Shown here: piece after piece, positions 54,917 through 64,000 of the stretch
Numbering within the stretch: position 1 is the first letter of the stretch
How the letters are laid out: the number at the start of each line of letters is the position of its first letter
NCBI RefSeq assembly: GCF_009806555.1
Contig: NZ_VUOK01000040.1
Coordinates: forward strand, 186,001 to 250,000
Reading direction: 5' to 3'
Source: Methylobacterium sp. 2A
GTDB lineage: Bacteria; Pseudomonadota; Alphaproteobacteria; Rhizobiales; Beijerinckiaceae
Length of the DNA: 64,000 nucleotides
The notes under the pieces: generated by a model
What the model saw: the letters and a program-made list of their open reading frames with translations, nothing else
The model's database searches: none
What the model was told of the DNA's origin: nothing
Position numbers and translations under genes: made by a program

Positions 54917-55834
54917 CTATCGGAGCCCGGGCCTGACTTGGGGATCCCGAGAGGCTTTGGGAAGGCCGAAGCACAAGACGCGATCGTGGCCGGCCAGATC
55001 GCGGGTCAGGCCGCGATCCGTGAAGCCGGCCGCAGCGGCAAGGCCGCGGACCGCTGCCGCCTGATCGTAGCCGATCTCGAGGGCGAGCGCTCCGCCAGGA
55101 GCGAGAAGGTTCCGCATCCGGACGCCATCGAGGATGCGTCTGTAGGCATCGAGGCCGTCGGCTCCGCCGTCGAGGGCCGCCAGCGGATCGTGCATCCGCA
55201 CCTCCCGATGCAGCCCAGGGATGACGTCGCGCGCGATATAGGGTGGGTTCGAGACCACGAGATCGAAAGTTCCCTGGATCGCGTCGCACCAATCCGCCGC
55301 GGCGAAGGCCGAGCGTCTACCGAATCCGTTCGCCACGATATTGTGTCGTGCCGTTGCGAGCGCCGCCGCCGAACGGTCGAGCCCGATCCCGAAGGCGCGG
55401 GGAAGCTCGCTGAGAAGTGCCGCCAGGATGCAGCCCGAGCCGGTACCGAGGTCGAGACAGCGCAGCGGCGCGCTCCGGTCCGGTACGGTCGCGAGTGCGG
55501 CCTCGACCAGGATCTCGGTATCGGGCCGCGGGACCAGGGTCTCGGGTGCGAGCCGGATGGGCAACCCCCAGAACTCCCAGCTGCCGAGGATGCGGGCAAC
55601 CGGCTCGCCGGACAGGCGCCGAGCCAGGGCGGCATCCAGCGCGGCCGCTTCGCCATCGTCCAGGGGACGATCCCCGGCGAGGAGCAGGTCGCGGGCCTCA
55701 AGCCCGAGGATCCCGAGCAGCAGGAAGCGGGCATCGCCCACCGCTTGGCCGAGGCCGCCCGCCTCCAGCGCCGCCGTGCAATGCCGCAGGGCGGCGCGGC
55801 GGGTCAGGCCCCGGCTCGATCCCGACATCGCCAC
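54917..55834 (-). CDS. prmC: Release factor glutamine N5-methyltransferase
   Basis: A 305-residue SAM-dependent enzyme that methylates the Gln of the GGQ motif in PrfA, whose gene is 5 bp upstream. The N-terminal helical domain has LSGEPVARILGSWEFWGL, the SAM loop is CLDLGTGSGCILAALL and the catalytic N-P-P-Y lies in VVSNPPYIARDV. Start GTG at 55834 or ATG at 55828. Confidence 0.93.
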   Translation of the reverse strand: MAMSGSSRGLTRRAALRHCTAALEAGGLGQAVGDARFLLLGILGLEARDLLLAGDRPLDDGEAAALDAALARRLSGEPVARILGSWEFWGLPIRLAPETLVPRPDTEILVEAALATVPDRSAPLRCLDLGTGSGCILAALLSELPRAFGIGLDRSAAALATARHNIVANGFGRRSAFAAADWCDAIQGTFDLVVSNPPYIARDVIPGLHREVRMHDPLAALDGGADGLDAYRRILDGVRMRNLLAPGGALALEIGYDQAAAVRGLAAAAGFTDRGLTRDLAGHDRVLCFGLPKASRDPQVRPGLR

Positions 55835-55839
55835 GCCGC

Positions 55840-56925
55840 TCAGGCCATGCCCTCGGCCGCGAGCAGTTCGGCCTGATGCTCGGTGATGAGCGCGTCCACC
55901 ACCTCGTCGAGGGCGGTCCCGGCCATCACTTCCTCGAGCTTGTAGAGGGTCAGGTTGATCCGGTGATCGGTCACGCGCCCCTGCGGGAAATTGTAGGTGC
56001 GGATGCGCTCGCTGCGGTCGCCCGAGCCGACCTGAGCCTTGCGGTCGGCCGCCCGGGCGGAATCCTTGGCGCTCCGCTCGGCCTCGTAGAGCCGGGCGCG
56101 CAGCAGCGCCATGGCGCGGGCGCGGTTCTTGTGCTGCGACCGCTCCTCCTGAACGAACACCACGATGCCCGTCGGCAGATGGGTGATGCGGATCGCCGAT
56201 TCCGTCTTGTTCACGTGCTGGCCGCCCGCACCCTGGGCGCGCATCGTGTCGATCTTCAGATCCGCGTCGTTGACGTGGATGTCGACCTCCTCGGCCTCGG
56301 GCAGCACCGCCACGGTGGCGGCGGAGGTGTGGATCCGCCCCTGCGTCTCCGTGTCGGGCACGCGCTGCACCCGGTGGGCGCCGCTCTCGTATTTGAGGCG
56401 CGCGAACACGCCCCGGCCCTTCACCTCGGCCACGACCTCCCGGAAGCCGCCGACCGTGCCCTCGCTCTCGGAGATGACCTCGACCCGCCAGCCCTTCGAC
56501 TCGGCATATTTCGCGTACATGCGGAACAGGTCGCCGGCGAAGAGCGCCGCCTCGTCACCGCCGGTTCCGGCGCGGACTTCCAGGATGGCGCTCTTCTCGT
56601 CGGCCGCGTCCTTGGGCAGCAGCAGGAGCTGCAGGTCGCGATGCGCCGCCTCCAGCGCGGCCTGCGCCTCCGGCTTCTCCTCGGCCGCGAGCGCCCGCAT
56701 CTCGGCATCGGTGCCCGGCTCGTCGATCAAAGCCTCGACGCCGGCGAGGTTCTCCAGGGAGGCCCGATAGTGGCGGATCGCCGCCACGACGGGATCGAGA
56801 TCGGACAGCTCGCGCGAGAGCTGGACCACGGTGTCCGGGTCGCCCTCGCCCGAGGCGAGCTGCGCCGTGACGATATCGTGCCGCGCCAGGATGGCGTCGA
56901 GGCGCTCGGTGGGAAAGGGGATCAT
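55840..56925 (-). CDS. prfA: Peptide chain release factor 1
   Basis: A 361-residue class I release factor. The codon-recognition region and the peptidyl-tRNA hydrolysis loop [24 protein letters not shown] (GGQ) are both present; the C-terminal [11 protein letters not shown] block is typical. It terminates translation at UAA and UAG. Forms an operon with prmC, which modifies its GGQ Gln. Confidence 0.96.
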   Translation of the reverse strand: MIPFPTERLDAILARHDIVTAQLASGEGDPDTVVQLSRELSDLDPVVAAIRHYRASLENLAGVEALIDEPGTDAEMRALAAEEKPEAQAALEAAHRDLQLLLLPKDAADEKSAILEVRAGTGGDEAALFAGDLFRMYAKYAESKGWRVEVISESEGTVGGFREVVAEVKGRGVFARLKYESGAHRVQRVPDTETQGRIHTSAATVAVLPEAEEVDIHVNDADLKIDTMRAQGAGGQHVNKTESAIRITHLPTGIVVFVQEERSQHKNRARAMALLRARLYEAERSAKDSARAADRKAQVGSGDRSERIRTYNFPQGRVTDHRINLTLYKLEEVMAGTALDEVVDALITEHQAELLAAEGMA

Positions 56926-57138
56926 CGCCCGTGTTTCTAGAGCTCTGTGCGCGGCGTCCCGGTCGGGGCGCGGATCACGTCTCGGACGCGGAAAGGTGTT
57001 GGTCCGCAGGTTCGAGACCTGGCGTCCAGTTCTCCTCCACGCGTCTCCCGTTCGAGAGCGAGACCCGCGGCGCGCCGCCCGAGAGCGTCGTGGCGTTGCC
57101 GTACAACCCCGACCGGATATCCGGCAAGGGTCCAGCTT

Positions 57139-59400
57139 CTAGATAGGGACGCCGTTTGCATGCGCGAAGGCGGTGAGCGCCGGGCGCAGGGAATCGCCAT
57201 CGTGCATCCGGGCCATCTCGGTGTCGATGAGTTCGGCGACCGCCTTGGCGTCGAGACTCAGCACCATCGCCTTGACCGGTCCGATGGCGGCCGGCGACAT
57301 CGACAGGTCCCGGTAGCCGAGGCCGATCAGCGCCATCGCGTCGAGGGGGCGGCCGCCAATCTCACCGCAGACCGTCACCGGGCAGCCGGCGGCGTTCGAC
57401 CGCTCGGCGATCAACCGGAACGCCCTGAGCGCCGCGACGCTGAGCGGATCGAACCGGTTGGCCACCCGGCGATTCTCGCGATCCACCGCGAACAGGAACT
57501 GCATCAGGTCGTTCGAGCCGACCGACAGGAAGTCGGCCTCCCGGGCGATCTCGTCGATCTGGAACAGCAGCGAGGGCACTTCGATCATCGCGCCCAGCCG
57601 GCAATCGGTCGGAAGCGCGTAGCCGTGGCGCTTGAGATAGGCCTTCTCGCGCTCGACGATGCCGCGGGCGCGGACGAACTCGTCCACCGTGGCGACCATC
57701 GGGAACATGATCTTGAGCGGGTCGCCGTTCGCCGCCTTCAGGAGCGCGCGGAGCTGCATCCGCAGCAAAGCCGGCCGGTCGAGGCCGATGCGGATCGCCC
57801 GCCAGCCGAGCGCCGGGTTCTCCTCCTCGAGCTTGGCCATGTAGGGCAGGATCTTGTCGCCGCCGATATCGAGGGTGCGCACCGTCACGGGCTTGCCCTT
57901 CGAGGCGGCGAACACCTTGCGGTAGAGTTCCTGCTGCTCGGCGGCCGAGGGCATGCGCTGCGCCACCATGAATTGCAGCTCGGTGCGGAACAGGCCGACG
58001 CCCTCGGCGCCGGTCTCCTCCAGATGGCTGAAATCCACCAGCAGCCCGGCATTGAGGTGCAGCCCGACCCGCACCCCGTCGCGGGTCCGGGCCGGCACGT
58101 CGCGCAGCGCCCGGTACTGCTCCTGCCGGCGGGCGCGTAGCCGCACCATCTCGGCATAGGCGGCCTCGACCTCGGGGCCGGGCCGGACATGGATCTCGCC
58201 CGCCACACCGTCGACGATGATGGCATCGCCCGCGTCGCAGAGCGCCGCGGCGTTCTCCACCTCGCCCACGGCCGGGATGCCCAGCGCCCGGGCGACGATG
58301 GCGACATGGCTGGTCGGGCCGCCCTCCTCCAGCACGATGCCGCGCAGCGTCGAGGCCTCGTAGTCGAGGAGCGCCGCTGGACCCATGGTCCGGGCCACCA
58401 GGATGGCATTCTCGGGCAGGACCAGCACCCCAGCCGCCTCGGGGCCGATCAGGGCGCGCAGCAGCCGGTTGGCCAAGTCGTCGAGATCGTGCAGCCGCTC
58501 CCGCAGGTACGGATCGGACTGCCGCAACATCTTGGCGCGGTTGTCCGACTGGACCCGCTCGACCGCCGCTTCCGCGGTCAGGCCGGAGGCCACCGCCTCG
58601 CGCATGCGCCGGAGCCAGCCCTTGTCGTGGGCGAACATCCGGACGGTCTCCAGCACCTCGCGGGATTCCGCCGTGCCGATCCGGTCGCCGCGCTCCACCA
58701 GGGCGTCGATCGCCGAGCGCACCTCCTCGATCGCCTCGTCAAGCCGGGCGACCTCGCGCTCGACGTTCTCGGCGATCAGCGTCTTCACGACGACGCGGGG
58801 CTCGTGCAGCACCACGTAGCCGAGGCCGATCCCATCGGCGAGGGCGATGCCCCGGGCCAGGACCGGGCGGCGGGCGGCAGTGCCGGCATCCGGTGCCAGC
58901 CCCTCCAGCTCGCCCGAGGCGATCATCTCCGAGAGCACCATGGCGGTGGTCTGGAGCGCCTCGATCTCCTCCTCGGAATAGACCCGGTAGGTCCTGTTCT
59001 GAACGGTCAGGACGCCGAGCGTGTTGCCGGCGCGCAGCAGCGGCACCCCGAGGAAGGCGTGATAGGCCTCTTCGCCGGTCTCCGGCCGGTACGAGAAGGC
59101 CGGGTGGTTCTGGGCGTCGGAGAGGGAAAGCGGCTCGGCCGTGCGGGCGATGAGGCCGACGAGGCCCTCGTCGGTGCGCATCCGGGTCTGGTGGACCGCC
59201 TCGCGGTTCAGGCCCTCGGTGGCGAACAGCTCAAGGGTGTTGTCATCCCGCAAGACGTAGACCGAGCAGACCTCGGCCACGACGTTGGCGGCGATCAGGA
59301 CGACGATGCGGTCGAGGCGCGCCTGGGGGCTGACCGGCTCCGCCATCGCTTCGCGGAGGCGGCGCAGCAGCAGGCGCGGGCCTCCGGGCGCAGCGGGCAT
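57139..59400 (-). CDS. ptsP: Nitrogen-related PTS enzyme I (PtsP)
   Basis: About 753 residues from the ATG at 59400 (a GTG at 59445 is in frame). An N-terminal GAF domain (about 25-160: CSVYVLRDDNTLELFATEGLN...LGVPLLRAGNTLGVLTVQN) precedes enzyme I. Phospho-histidine 365 is in GGPTSHVAIVARALG; the PEP-binding C-terminal barrel has VRTLDIGGDK, EVPSLLF and CGEIGG. It starts the PTS-Ntr phosphorelay (PtsP-NPr-EIIA-Ntr), which adjusts carbon, nitrogen and potassium balance; the GAF domain usually senses glutamine. Follows lysC on the same strand. Confidence 0.95.
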   Translation of the reverse strand: MPAAPGGPRLLLRRLREAMAEPVSPQARLDRIVVLIAANVVAEVCSVYVLRDDNTLELFATEGLNREAVHQTRMRTDEGLVGLIARTAEPLSLSDAQNHPAFSYRPETGEEAYHAFLGVPLLRAGNTLGVLTVQNRTYRVYSEEEIEALQTTAMVLSEMIASGELEGLAPDAGTAARRPVLARGIALADGIGLGYVVLHEPRVVVKTLIAENVEREVARLDEAIEEVRSAIDALVERGDRIGTAESREVLETVRMFAHDKGWLRRMREAVASGLTAEAAVERVQSDNRAKMLRQSDPYLRERLHDLDDLANRLLRALIGPEAAGVLVLPENAILVARTMGPAALLDYEASTLRGIVLEEGGPTSHVAIVARALGIPAVGEVENAAALCDAGDAIIVDGVAGEIHVRPGPEVEAAYAEMVRLRARRQEQYRALRDVPARTRDGVRVGLHLNAGLLVDFSHLEETGAEGVGLFRTELQFMVAQRMPSAAEQQELYRKVFAASKGKPVTVRTLDIGGDKILPYMAKLEEENPALGWRAIRIGLDRPALLRMQLRALLKAANGDPLKIMFPMVATVDEFVRARGIVEREKAYLKRHGYALPTDCRLGAMIEVPSLLFQIDEIAREADFLSVGSNDLMQFLFAVDRENRRVANRFDPLSVAALRAFRLIAERSNAAGCPVTVCGEIGGRPLDAMALIGLGYRDLSMSPAAIGPVKAMVLSLDAKAVAELIDTEMARMHDGDSLRPALTAFAHANGVPI

Positions 59401-59589
59401 CGTTTCGTCGTTCCAGCGTCGGTGAGCGGCCTTGGCGTCGACCACCCTGCAACCTTGGCGCCAAGCTCGGGACGGCCGGCGCCGGATGGACCGTGCCGCA
59501 CGCTCCAGACACGCTCTGGGATCGGCGAAACGGCCCGCGACAGTTCAGGTCACACCATGCGCCCTGATCGAAACCGCGTCGTCCCAGGC

Positions 59590-60825
59590 TCAGGCCTGAT
59601 CAAGGCCGTATAGCGAGTGGAGCGTGCGGACGGCAAGCTCCGTGTAGGCGGCCTCGATCAACACGGAGAACTTGATCTCCGAGGTGGTGATCGCGCGGAT
59701 GTTGATTCCCTTCTCGGCGAGCGCCCGGAACGCCTTGGCGGCGACGCCCGCGTGGCTGCGCATGCCGACGCCGATCGCCGAGACCTTCACCACATCGGTG
59801 GCGCCCTCGATCTGCGCGTAGCCGATCTGCGTCCGCGCCTCGTCGAGGATCTTCCGGGCACGATCGTATTCGGCGGACGGGACCGTGAAGGTCATGTCGG
59901 TGGTCGACTGGTCGCCCGACACGGTCTGGATGATCATGTCGACGTTGATGTTGGCGTCGGCCAGCGGGCCGAAGATCGCGGCGGCGACGCCGGGGCTGTC
60001 CTTGACCTTGCGCAGGGTGATCTGGGCCTCGTCCCGGGAAAAGGCGATCCCGGTGATGATCTGCTGTTCCACGATGTCGTCCTCGTCGCAGATGAGGGTG
60101 CCCGGGCGCGCGGCGTCCGGCGGATCGAAGGAGGAGCGCACGGTCGTCGGCACCCGGTGGACCATGGCGAGCTCCACCGAGCGCACCTGCAGCACCTTGG
60201 CCCCCAGCGAGGCCATCTCCAGCATCTCCTCGAAGGTGACCCGCTCCATACGGCGGGCCTTCGGCACGATGCGCGGATCCGTGGTGTAGACCCCGTCCAC
60301 GTCCGTGTAGATGTCGCAGCGCTCGGCGCCGATCGCGGCCGCCACCGCTACCGCGGAGGTGTCGGAGCCGCCGCGGCCCAGCGTCGTCACCCGGCCGGTC
60401 TCGGCATGGATGCCCTGGAAGCCCGCGATCACGGCGACCTCGCCCTTGGCGAATCCGGCTTCGAGGTTCTTCGGGTCGATCTCGGCGATGCGGGCCGAGC
60501 CGTGCGCGTCCGAGGTCACGACCGGGATCTGCCAGCCCTGCCAGGAGCGGGCCTTCAGCCCGTCCTTCTGCAGCGCGATCGCCAGGAGGCCGGCGGTGAC
60601 AAGCTCACCCGAGGCGACGACGGCGTCGTATTCTTTCGGATCGTAGAGCGGGTTGGCGTCCTTGACCCAGTCGACCAGTTCGTTGGTCTTGCCCGACATG
60701 GCCGAGACGATCACGGCGACGTCGTAGCCGGCCGCCACCTCGCGGGCGACGTGGCGCGCCACGTTGCGGATGCGATCGACGTTGGCGACGGAGGTGCCGC
60801 CGAATTTCATCACCAGACGGGGCAT
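59590..60825 (-). CDS. lysC: Aspartate kinase
   Basis: A 411-residue enzyme phosphorylating aspartate, the first step to Lys, Thr, Met and diaminopimelate. The start PRLVMKFGGTSVANVDRI and GRGGSDTSAVAVAAAI form the kinase active site; two ACT domains at the end (FSRDEAQITLRKVKDSPGVAAAIF and KVSAIGVGMRSHAGVAAKAF) give feedback control by lysine and/or threonine. The ATG at 60825 is used; the upstream extension is noise. Pairing with ptsP is usual in this order. Confidence 0.95.
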   Translation of the reverse strand: MPRLVMKFGGTSVANVDRIRNVARHVAREVAAGYDVAVIVSAMSGKTNELVDWVKDANPLYDPKEYDAVVASGELVTAGLLAIALQKDGLKARSWQGWQIPVVTSDAHGSARIAEIDPKNLEAGFAKGEVAVIAGFQGIHAETGRVTTLGRGGSDTSAVAVAAAIGAERCDIYTDVDGVYTTDPRIVPKARRMERVTFEEMLEMASLGAKVLQVRSVELAMVHRVPTTVRSSFDPPDAARPGTLICDEDDIVEQQIITGIAFSRDEAQITLRKVKDSPGVAAAIFGPLADANINVDMIIQTVSGDQSTTDMTFTVPSAEYDRARKILDEARTQIGYAQIEGATDVVKVSAIGVGMRSHAGVAAKAFRALAEKGINIRAITTSEIKFSVLIEAAYTELAVRTLHSLYGLDQA

Positions 60826-61043
60826 GGTCTCTCGATCGCGGGGTCCCGATGGCGCGGGTTCTTCGAAAGCTGCTGGACAGAACCGAAGCGGGTCGGTCCC
60901 AAGGGTGTGGGGCGGGTACAAGCGGCTCGGTAAGGTGTCAACAACCGGCCAAGCAGGACGCCCCGATGGCGCCTGCACGCCGCGGCGACTCCGATGACGC
61001 CGTCGTGCTAAGGCGCAGGCAGACTTTCGAGGACGGGACGCGC

Positions 61044-61805
61044 ATGGACAGGGCAGCCACGGATCGCGGCAATGGCGGATTCGTCGACCACGGCGAGGTT
61101 GCCCGCTTCGATGCGCTCGCTGCGACGTGGTGGGACGAGGCCGGGCCGATGCGGGTGCTGCACCGCTTCAACCCGGTGCGACTCGCCTATCTCCGCGACT
61201 TCCTCTGCCGCCATCACGGACGCGATCCGCGCGCGCCCTTCCCGCTCCATGGCCTCACGATCTGCGATGTCGGCTGCGGCGGCGGCGTGCTGTCGGAGCC
61301 GCTGGCCCGGCTCGGCGCGACCGTGACGGGGCTGGACCCGGCCGAGCAGAACATCGCGGTGGCCCGATCCCATGCCGAGGCGGCGGGCGTGCCGGTCACG
61401 TATCGCGGCGAGACGATCGAGGCGGTCGTGGCCGCGGGCGAAAGCTTCGACGCCGTGCTGATCATGGAGGTCGTCGAGCACGTCTCCGACATGCCGGCCT
61501 TCGTGCGCACGGCCTGCGCGGCGGTGAAGCCGGGCGGGATGCTGTTCGCCGCGACGCTCAACCGGACGATGCGCTCCTTCGCGCTCGCGATCGTGGGCGC
61601 AGAGTACGTCCTCGGCTGGCTGCCTCGGGGCACGCACAAGTGGGAAAAATTCGTGACGCCGGACGAGCTCGGCCGCGCGATCCAGGCGGGCGGCCTGTCG
61701 GTGACCGATACGGTCGGCGTGGTCTACAACCCGCTGACCGACGGCTGGCGCACCGGCCGCGACAAGGCGGTGAACTACATGGTCGCAGCCGAGCGGCGGA
61801 ACTGA
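61044..61805 (+). CDS. ubiG: Ubiquinone biosynthesis O-methyltransferase
   Basis: A 253-residue SAM methyltransferase. FDALAATWWDEAGPMRVLHRFNPVRLAYLRD is the classic UbiG opening; CDVGCGGGVLSEPLARLGATVTGLDPA binds SAM; MEVVEHV and GWLPRGTHKWEKFVTPDEL complete the family pattern. It carries out two O-methylations in ubiquinone synthesis. Divergent from lysC, as in related genomes. ATG at 61044. Confidence 0.95.
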   Translation: MDRAATDRGNGGFVDHGEVARFDALAATWWDEAGPMRVLHRFNPVRLAYLRDFLCRHHGRDPRAPFPLHGLTICDVGCGGGVLSEPLARLGATVTGLDPAEQNIAVARSHAEAAGVPVTYRGETIEAVVAAGESFDAVLIMEVVEHVSDMPAFVRTACAAVKPGGMLFAATLNRTMRSFALAIVGAEYVLGWLPRGTHKWEKFVTPDELGRAIQAGGLSVTDTVGVVYNPLTDGWRTGRDKAVNYMVAAERRN

Positions 61806-61851
61806 ACTGCGCTCCCCCTTCGCCGTTGGCACTCCGGCGGAGACGACGGCG

Positions 61852-62421
61852 ATGCTCGAGAAGATACCCAGCGTTGTGGGCGAAGCCCTGTCGGGCCTGA
61901 GGGCCGGCATCGAGAAGACGGCGTTCCACGAAGTCTTTCCGGACGTTCCGGCCTCGCTCACGCTGAGCAGTTCCGCCTTCGCCGATGGGGCCGCGATGCC
62001 GGCCCGCTTCACCGCGGATGGCGCGGGTGTGTCGCCGCCGCTCGCCTGGAGCGGCCTGCCGCCGGGCACGGAATCCCTGGTGCTTCTGGTGGAGGATGCC
62101 GGCAGCCCGACGCCGCATCCGCTGGTCCATCTGATCGCCTGGAATCTCCCCGCCGGTCTGGCCGGCCTGGGCGAAGGGGATGTCTCGAAGCCCGCCACCG
62201 ATCCGAGCCTTCCGCTCGGTCGGAACAGCTTCCTGCAGACGGCCTGGCTTCCGCCGGATCCGCCCAGCGGTCACGGCCAGCACGCATATCTGTTCCAGAT
62301 CTATGCCCTGCGTCAGCGCCTCGACCTCGCGGAAAATCCGGGTCGCGGGACTCTTCTCAAGGCGATGGAAGGCCTCGTCGCGGCCAAGGGCATGCTGATC
62401 GGAACTTACGCGCGTGCATGA
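61852..62421 (+). CDS. YbhB/YbcL-family (PEBP, Raf kinase inhibitor-like) protein
   Basis: A 189-residue phosphatidylethanolamine-binding-fold protein. Seen are MPARFTADGAGVSPPLAWSGLP, LVLLVEDAGSP...HPLVHLIAWNLP and the final HAYLFQIYALRQRLDL. About 40 extra residues precede the fold. These cytoplasmic proteins bind anionic ligands; the role is unknown. Confidence 0.9.
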   Translation: MLEKIPSVVGEALSGLRAGIEKTAFHEVFPDVPASLTLSSSAFADGAAMPARFTADGAGVSPPLAWSGLPPGTESLVLLVEDAGSPTPHPLVHLIAWNLPAGLAGLGEGDVSKPATDPSLPLGRNSFLQTAWLPPDPPSGHGQHAYLFQIYALRQRLDLAENPGRGTLLKAMEGLVAAKGMLIGTYARA

Positions 62422-62468
62422 ATGTCAACGGATTTCGCTCGATATGGGCGAGAACCTCACGCAATGCG

Positions 62469-62497
62469 TTGTGCCAAGGTTGGAGTGCTTCTAGTAT
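62469..62497 (+). promoter_or_regulatory. Sigma-70-like promoter candidate for the PAS gene
   Basis: TTGTGC (62469-62474) and TAGTAT (62492-62497) are spaced by exactly 17 bp, about 60 bp upstream of the PAS-protein start, in an otherwise featureless gap. Confidence 0.45.
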
Positions 62498-62556
62498 TGC
62501 TCTGAGCATCCCCGAGGTCGGGCAGCACCTTCGAAGCGTGATGGGAGAGCAGGCCT

Positions 62557-63177
62557 GTGGGGGTCGACGCGCGGCCAAGGCGGCGGGGCAGTGAACGTGT
62601 GGCACGCGCGCTCGCCGCGTCGGATGTCGGCACCTGGGAATGGCATCTCGACGACGGGGTCCTGCGCTGCGACGCGGTCGCGGCGGCGATGCTTGGTGTG
62701 CCCCGGGCCCGGGGCGACCGCGGCAGCACCTTCGCGGTACTGCTCGACCGCGTCCATCCGGACGATCAACCACGGATCGGTTCGCTGATCGACGACCGCC
62801 GCCGGCGAGGCGGCCTGTTCGTGGCCCGATTCCGGACGGTTCCGGAGGCCGATGACGTGCGGTGGGTTCTGGCACGCGGGCGCTTCAATCGGGATGCCGG
62901 GGATCGCGTTGGCGAGGCGCGCGGGATCGTCATCGATGTGACGGCGAGCAGCCAGGATGGCTTTCTCGACGACGCCGCCTTCTCGGCCGCGGAGGACGCG
63001 ACCGGCGGACTCGATCGGGTGGCCGAGCTGGCGCTGATGCTGTTCGAGTCGGCGGCCTCGAACCTGCGCCAGCAGGAGTTCGATCGGCTCAAGCCGGTGC
63101 TCGACGTCCTGCTGCACGAGATCGGGCGTCAGCTCGTGGAGCTTCCGCCTACCGCGCATCTCGACATCATTCACTGA
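62557..63177 (+). CDS. PAS-domain protein
   Basis: A 206-residue cytoplasmic protein. Residues 20-130 are a PAS/PAC domain (SDVGTWEWHLDDGVLRCDAVAAAML...VHPDDQ...WVLARGRF...ARGIVIDVT). The rest is helical (DRVAELALMLFESAASNLRQQ...VLDVLLHEIGRQLVEL) and lacks kinase or cyclase motifs, so it may be a stand-alone sensor that acts through a partner. Start GTG at 62557 with GGGAGAG upstream. Confidence 0.8.
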   Translation: MGVDARPRRRGSERVARALAASDVGTWEWHLDDGVLRCDAVAAAMLGVPRARGDRGSTFAVLLDRVHPDDQPRIGSLIDDRRRRGGLFVARFRTVPEADDVRWVLARGRFNRDAGDRVGEARGIVIDVTASSQDGFLDDAAFSAAEDATGGLDRVAELALMLFESAASNLRQQEFDRLKPVLDVLLHEIGRQLVELPPTAHLDIIH

Positions 63178-63341
63178 GCCTCATGACCCGGCTGCGCCTT
63201 GCCTTGCCGTGGGGAATCCTGATATGGCGGCGCCATTCCGCGATGCGTGTGCCGTGATCGCCGGACGCGAGCGCGCGTCCAGCCCCGCGACGACGTTCCC
63301 GATACACTTTCCATGGACGGCCCTCCGGGCTCGAGAGACCG

Positions 63342-63467
63342 ATGAAGATCCGCAACTCCCTCAAGTCCCTGCGCGGCCGCCACCGGGACAACCAGCTCGT
63401 GCGCCGCAAGGGCCGGGTCTACGTGATCAACAAGACCCAGAAGCGCTTCAAGGCTCGTCAGGGCTGA
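63342..63467 (+). CDS. rpmJ: 50S ribosomal protein L36, zinc-free type
   Basis: A 41-residue basic protein: [19 protein letters not shown] then [22 protein letters not shown]. The layout is L36, and the four Zn ligands of the C+ form are absent, so this is the C-minus (YkgO-like) version that most alphaproteobacteria carry. GAGAG precedes the ATG. A terminator follows. Confidence 0.93.
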   Translation: MKIRNSLKSLRGRHRDNQLVRRKGRVYVINKTQKRFKARQG

Positions 63468-63498
63468 GCCAAACAGTCTGGCCAAGGTCGGACTCCTG

Positions 63499-63528
63499 CA
63501 GCCGCTCCCGCTTGGGCGCGGCTGTTTT
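63499..63528 (+). terminator. Rho-independent terminator of the L36 gene
   Basis: CAGCCGC (63499-63505) pairs with GCGGCTG (63518-63524) around a 12-nt loop and is followed by TTTT, about 30 nt after the stop codon. Confidence 0.7.
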
Positions 63529-63586
63529 CGCATGCGCGGCACCGCGGCGCGTTGACGGGTCGGTCGGCGGGGCACACTCTGGCGGC

Positions 63587-64000
63587 ATGATGCCGGCCCG
63601 CCTCCTCGCCGCCCTGGTCTGCCTCTCGGCGCTGACTGCCGCGTCACCCGCTGCACGGGCGGCGCCGGAGCCGAATCGCCAGGGTCGCACGGCGCCGGAA
63701 GCGAAGCCCGCGCCGAAGCCCCCGAGCCTCGACGATCTGTTCGCCCGCCTGCGCGCCAGCGAGGATCCGGTCGAGGCCAAGGGCATCGCGCGGCTCATCG
63801 AGCGGCGCCTCGCCGGTTCTGGCAGCCCGACCGCCGACCTTCTGACGGATCGTGCCCGTCAGGCCGTCACGGCGCACGACTTCCCCCTCGCGGCCGAGCT
63901 GATGGACCGCGTGACAGCCCTTGAGCCCGACTGGTCGGAGGGCTGGAATCGGCGCGCCACGGTGTTCTGGCTGCTGACCGACAAGGACGATGCGATCGGC
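63587..64000 (+). CDS. Exported TPR-type protein, 3' truncated
   Basis: The frame is open to the right edge, 138 codons seen. A signal peptide (LLAALVCLSALTAASPAARA) is followed by a proline-rich linker and helical repeats (SLDDLFARLRASEDPVEAKGIARLIERRL, then DFPLAAELMDRVTALEPDWSEGWNRRATVFWL) that read as tetratricopeptide motifs. Exported TPR proteins of this form follow the L36 gene in related genomes. Function unknown. Confidence 0.75.
   Translation, partial: MMPARLLAALVCLSALTAASPAARAAPEPNRQGRTAPEAKPAPKPPSLDDLFARLRASEDPVEAKGIARLIERRLAGSGSPTADLLTDRARQAVTAHDFPLAAELMDRVTALEPDWSEGWNRRATVFWLLTDKDDAIG

Noticed and set aside
57000-57035. tRNA T-arm-like GCAGGTTCGAGACCTG
   Set aside because: No acceptor stem, anticodon arm or CCA end can be built around it.
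57139-60933. Long plus-strand frames opposite ptsP and lysC
   Set aside because: Antisense shadows of two clear housekeeping genes.

Overview
The window is high-GC DNA of an alphaproteobacterium of the order Hyphomicrobiales (Rhizobiales). Gene content fits a Methylobacterium-like methylotroph or plant/soil oligotroph best. The order is supported by blocks typical of it: DUF4164-zapA, gap/pgk/class II fba, and DUF4167-prmC-prfA-ptsP-lysC. The genus is an inference from gene content only. I found no phage, insertion sequence, CRISPR array, rRNA or tRNA.

Layout. 1-3.7 kb: a 5'-truncated secreted yellow/MRJP-like beta-propeller protein, a secreted alpha/beta hydrolase, a small orphan protein and a scrap of a sensor histidine kinase. 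3.7-9.5 kb: a purine-type cluster (AzgA-like permease, fused 2Fe-2S/molybdopterin dehydrogenase, FAD subunit), with a divergent uricase gene that is clearly broken. 9.8-12.1 kb: a soluble PAS-PAS chemoreceptor convergent with an HWE histidine kinase. 12.4-13.8 kb: an AT-rich patch and a lower-GC glycosyltransferase. 14.1-18.5 kb: an RND efflux permease and its adaptor. 18.7-22.8 kb: small proteins, then a membrane chemoreceptor directly followed by an orphan periplasmic sugar-type binding protein. 22.8-25.4 kb: an aldehyde dehydrogenase and GDP-mannose 4,6-dehydratase.

25.5-33 kb: malonate use, with mdcA-C-D-E-G-H on the minus strand, madLM divergent on the plus strand and an FCD-type GntR regulator behind them. 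mdcB is not here. 33-42.2 kb: zapA and DUF4164, then gap, a membrane coiled-coil protein, pgk, a convergent acetyl-CoA hydrolase/CoA-transferase, fba, a ThiE-like gene and a Sel1-repeat protein. 42.2-45.9 kb: cupin, AhpD-like and DUF779 genes, two small secreted proteins and an ExaC/AldB-type aldehyde dehydrogenase. 46.2-48.3 kb: a DUF3649-PepSY-DUF3325 membrane operon of the siderophore-linked type. 48.6-53.3 kb: a small exported protein, a double cold-shock-domain protein, a lone receiver, Ppx/GppA, RlmE and a methyltransferase-like gene. 53.3-64 kb: DUF4167, prmC, prfA, ptsP and lysC on the minus strand, then ubiG, a YbhB-family gene, a PAS protein, a 41-residue L36 and a 3'-truncated TPR-type protein.

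Genes appear to cooperate in malonate uptake, activation and decarboxylation; purine import and oxidation (with the urate step lost); triose-phosphate metabolism; peptide release (PrfA with its methylase PrmC); and chemosensing. The clearest non-routine observation is the multiply damaged uricase beside intact purine import and oxidation genes. Next are the chemoreceptor/binding-protein pair, the malonate cluster without mdcB, and the membrane coiled-coil protein set between gap and pgk behind a very strong hairpin. I did not find a system I could honestly call wholly new.
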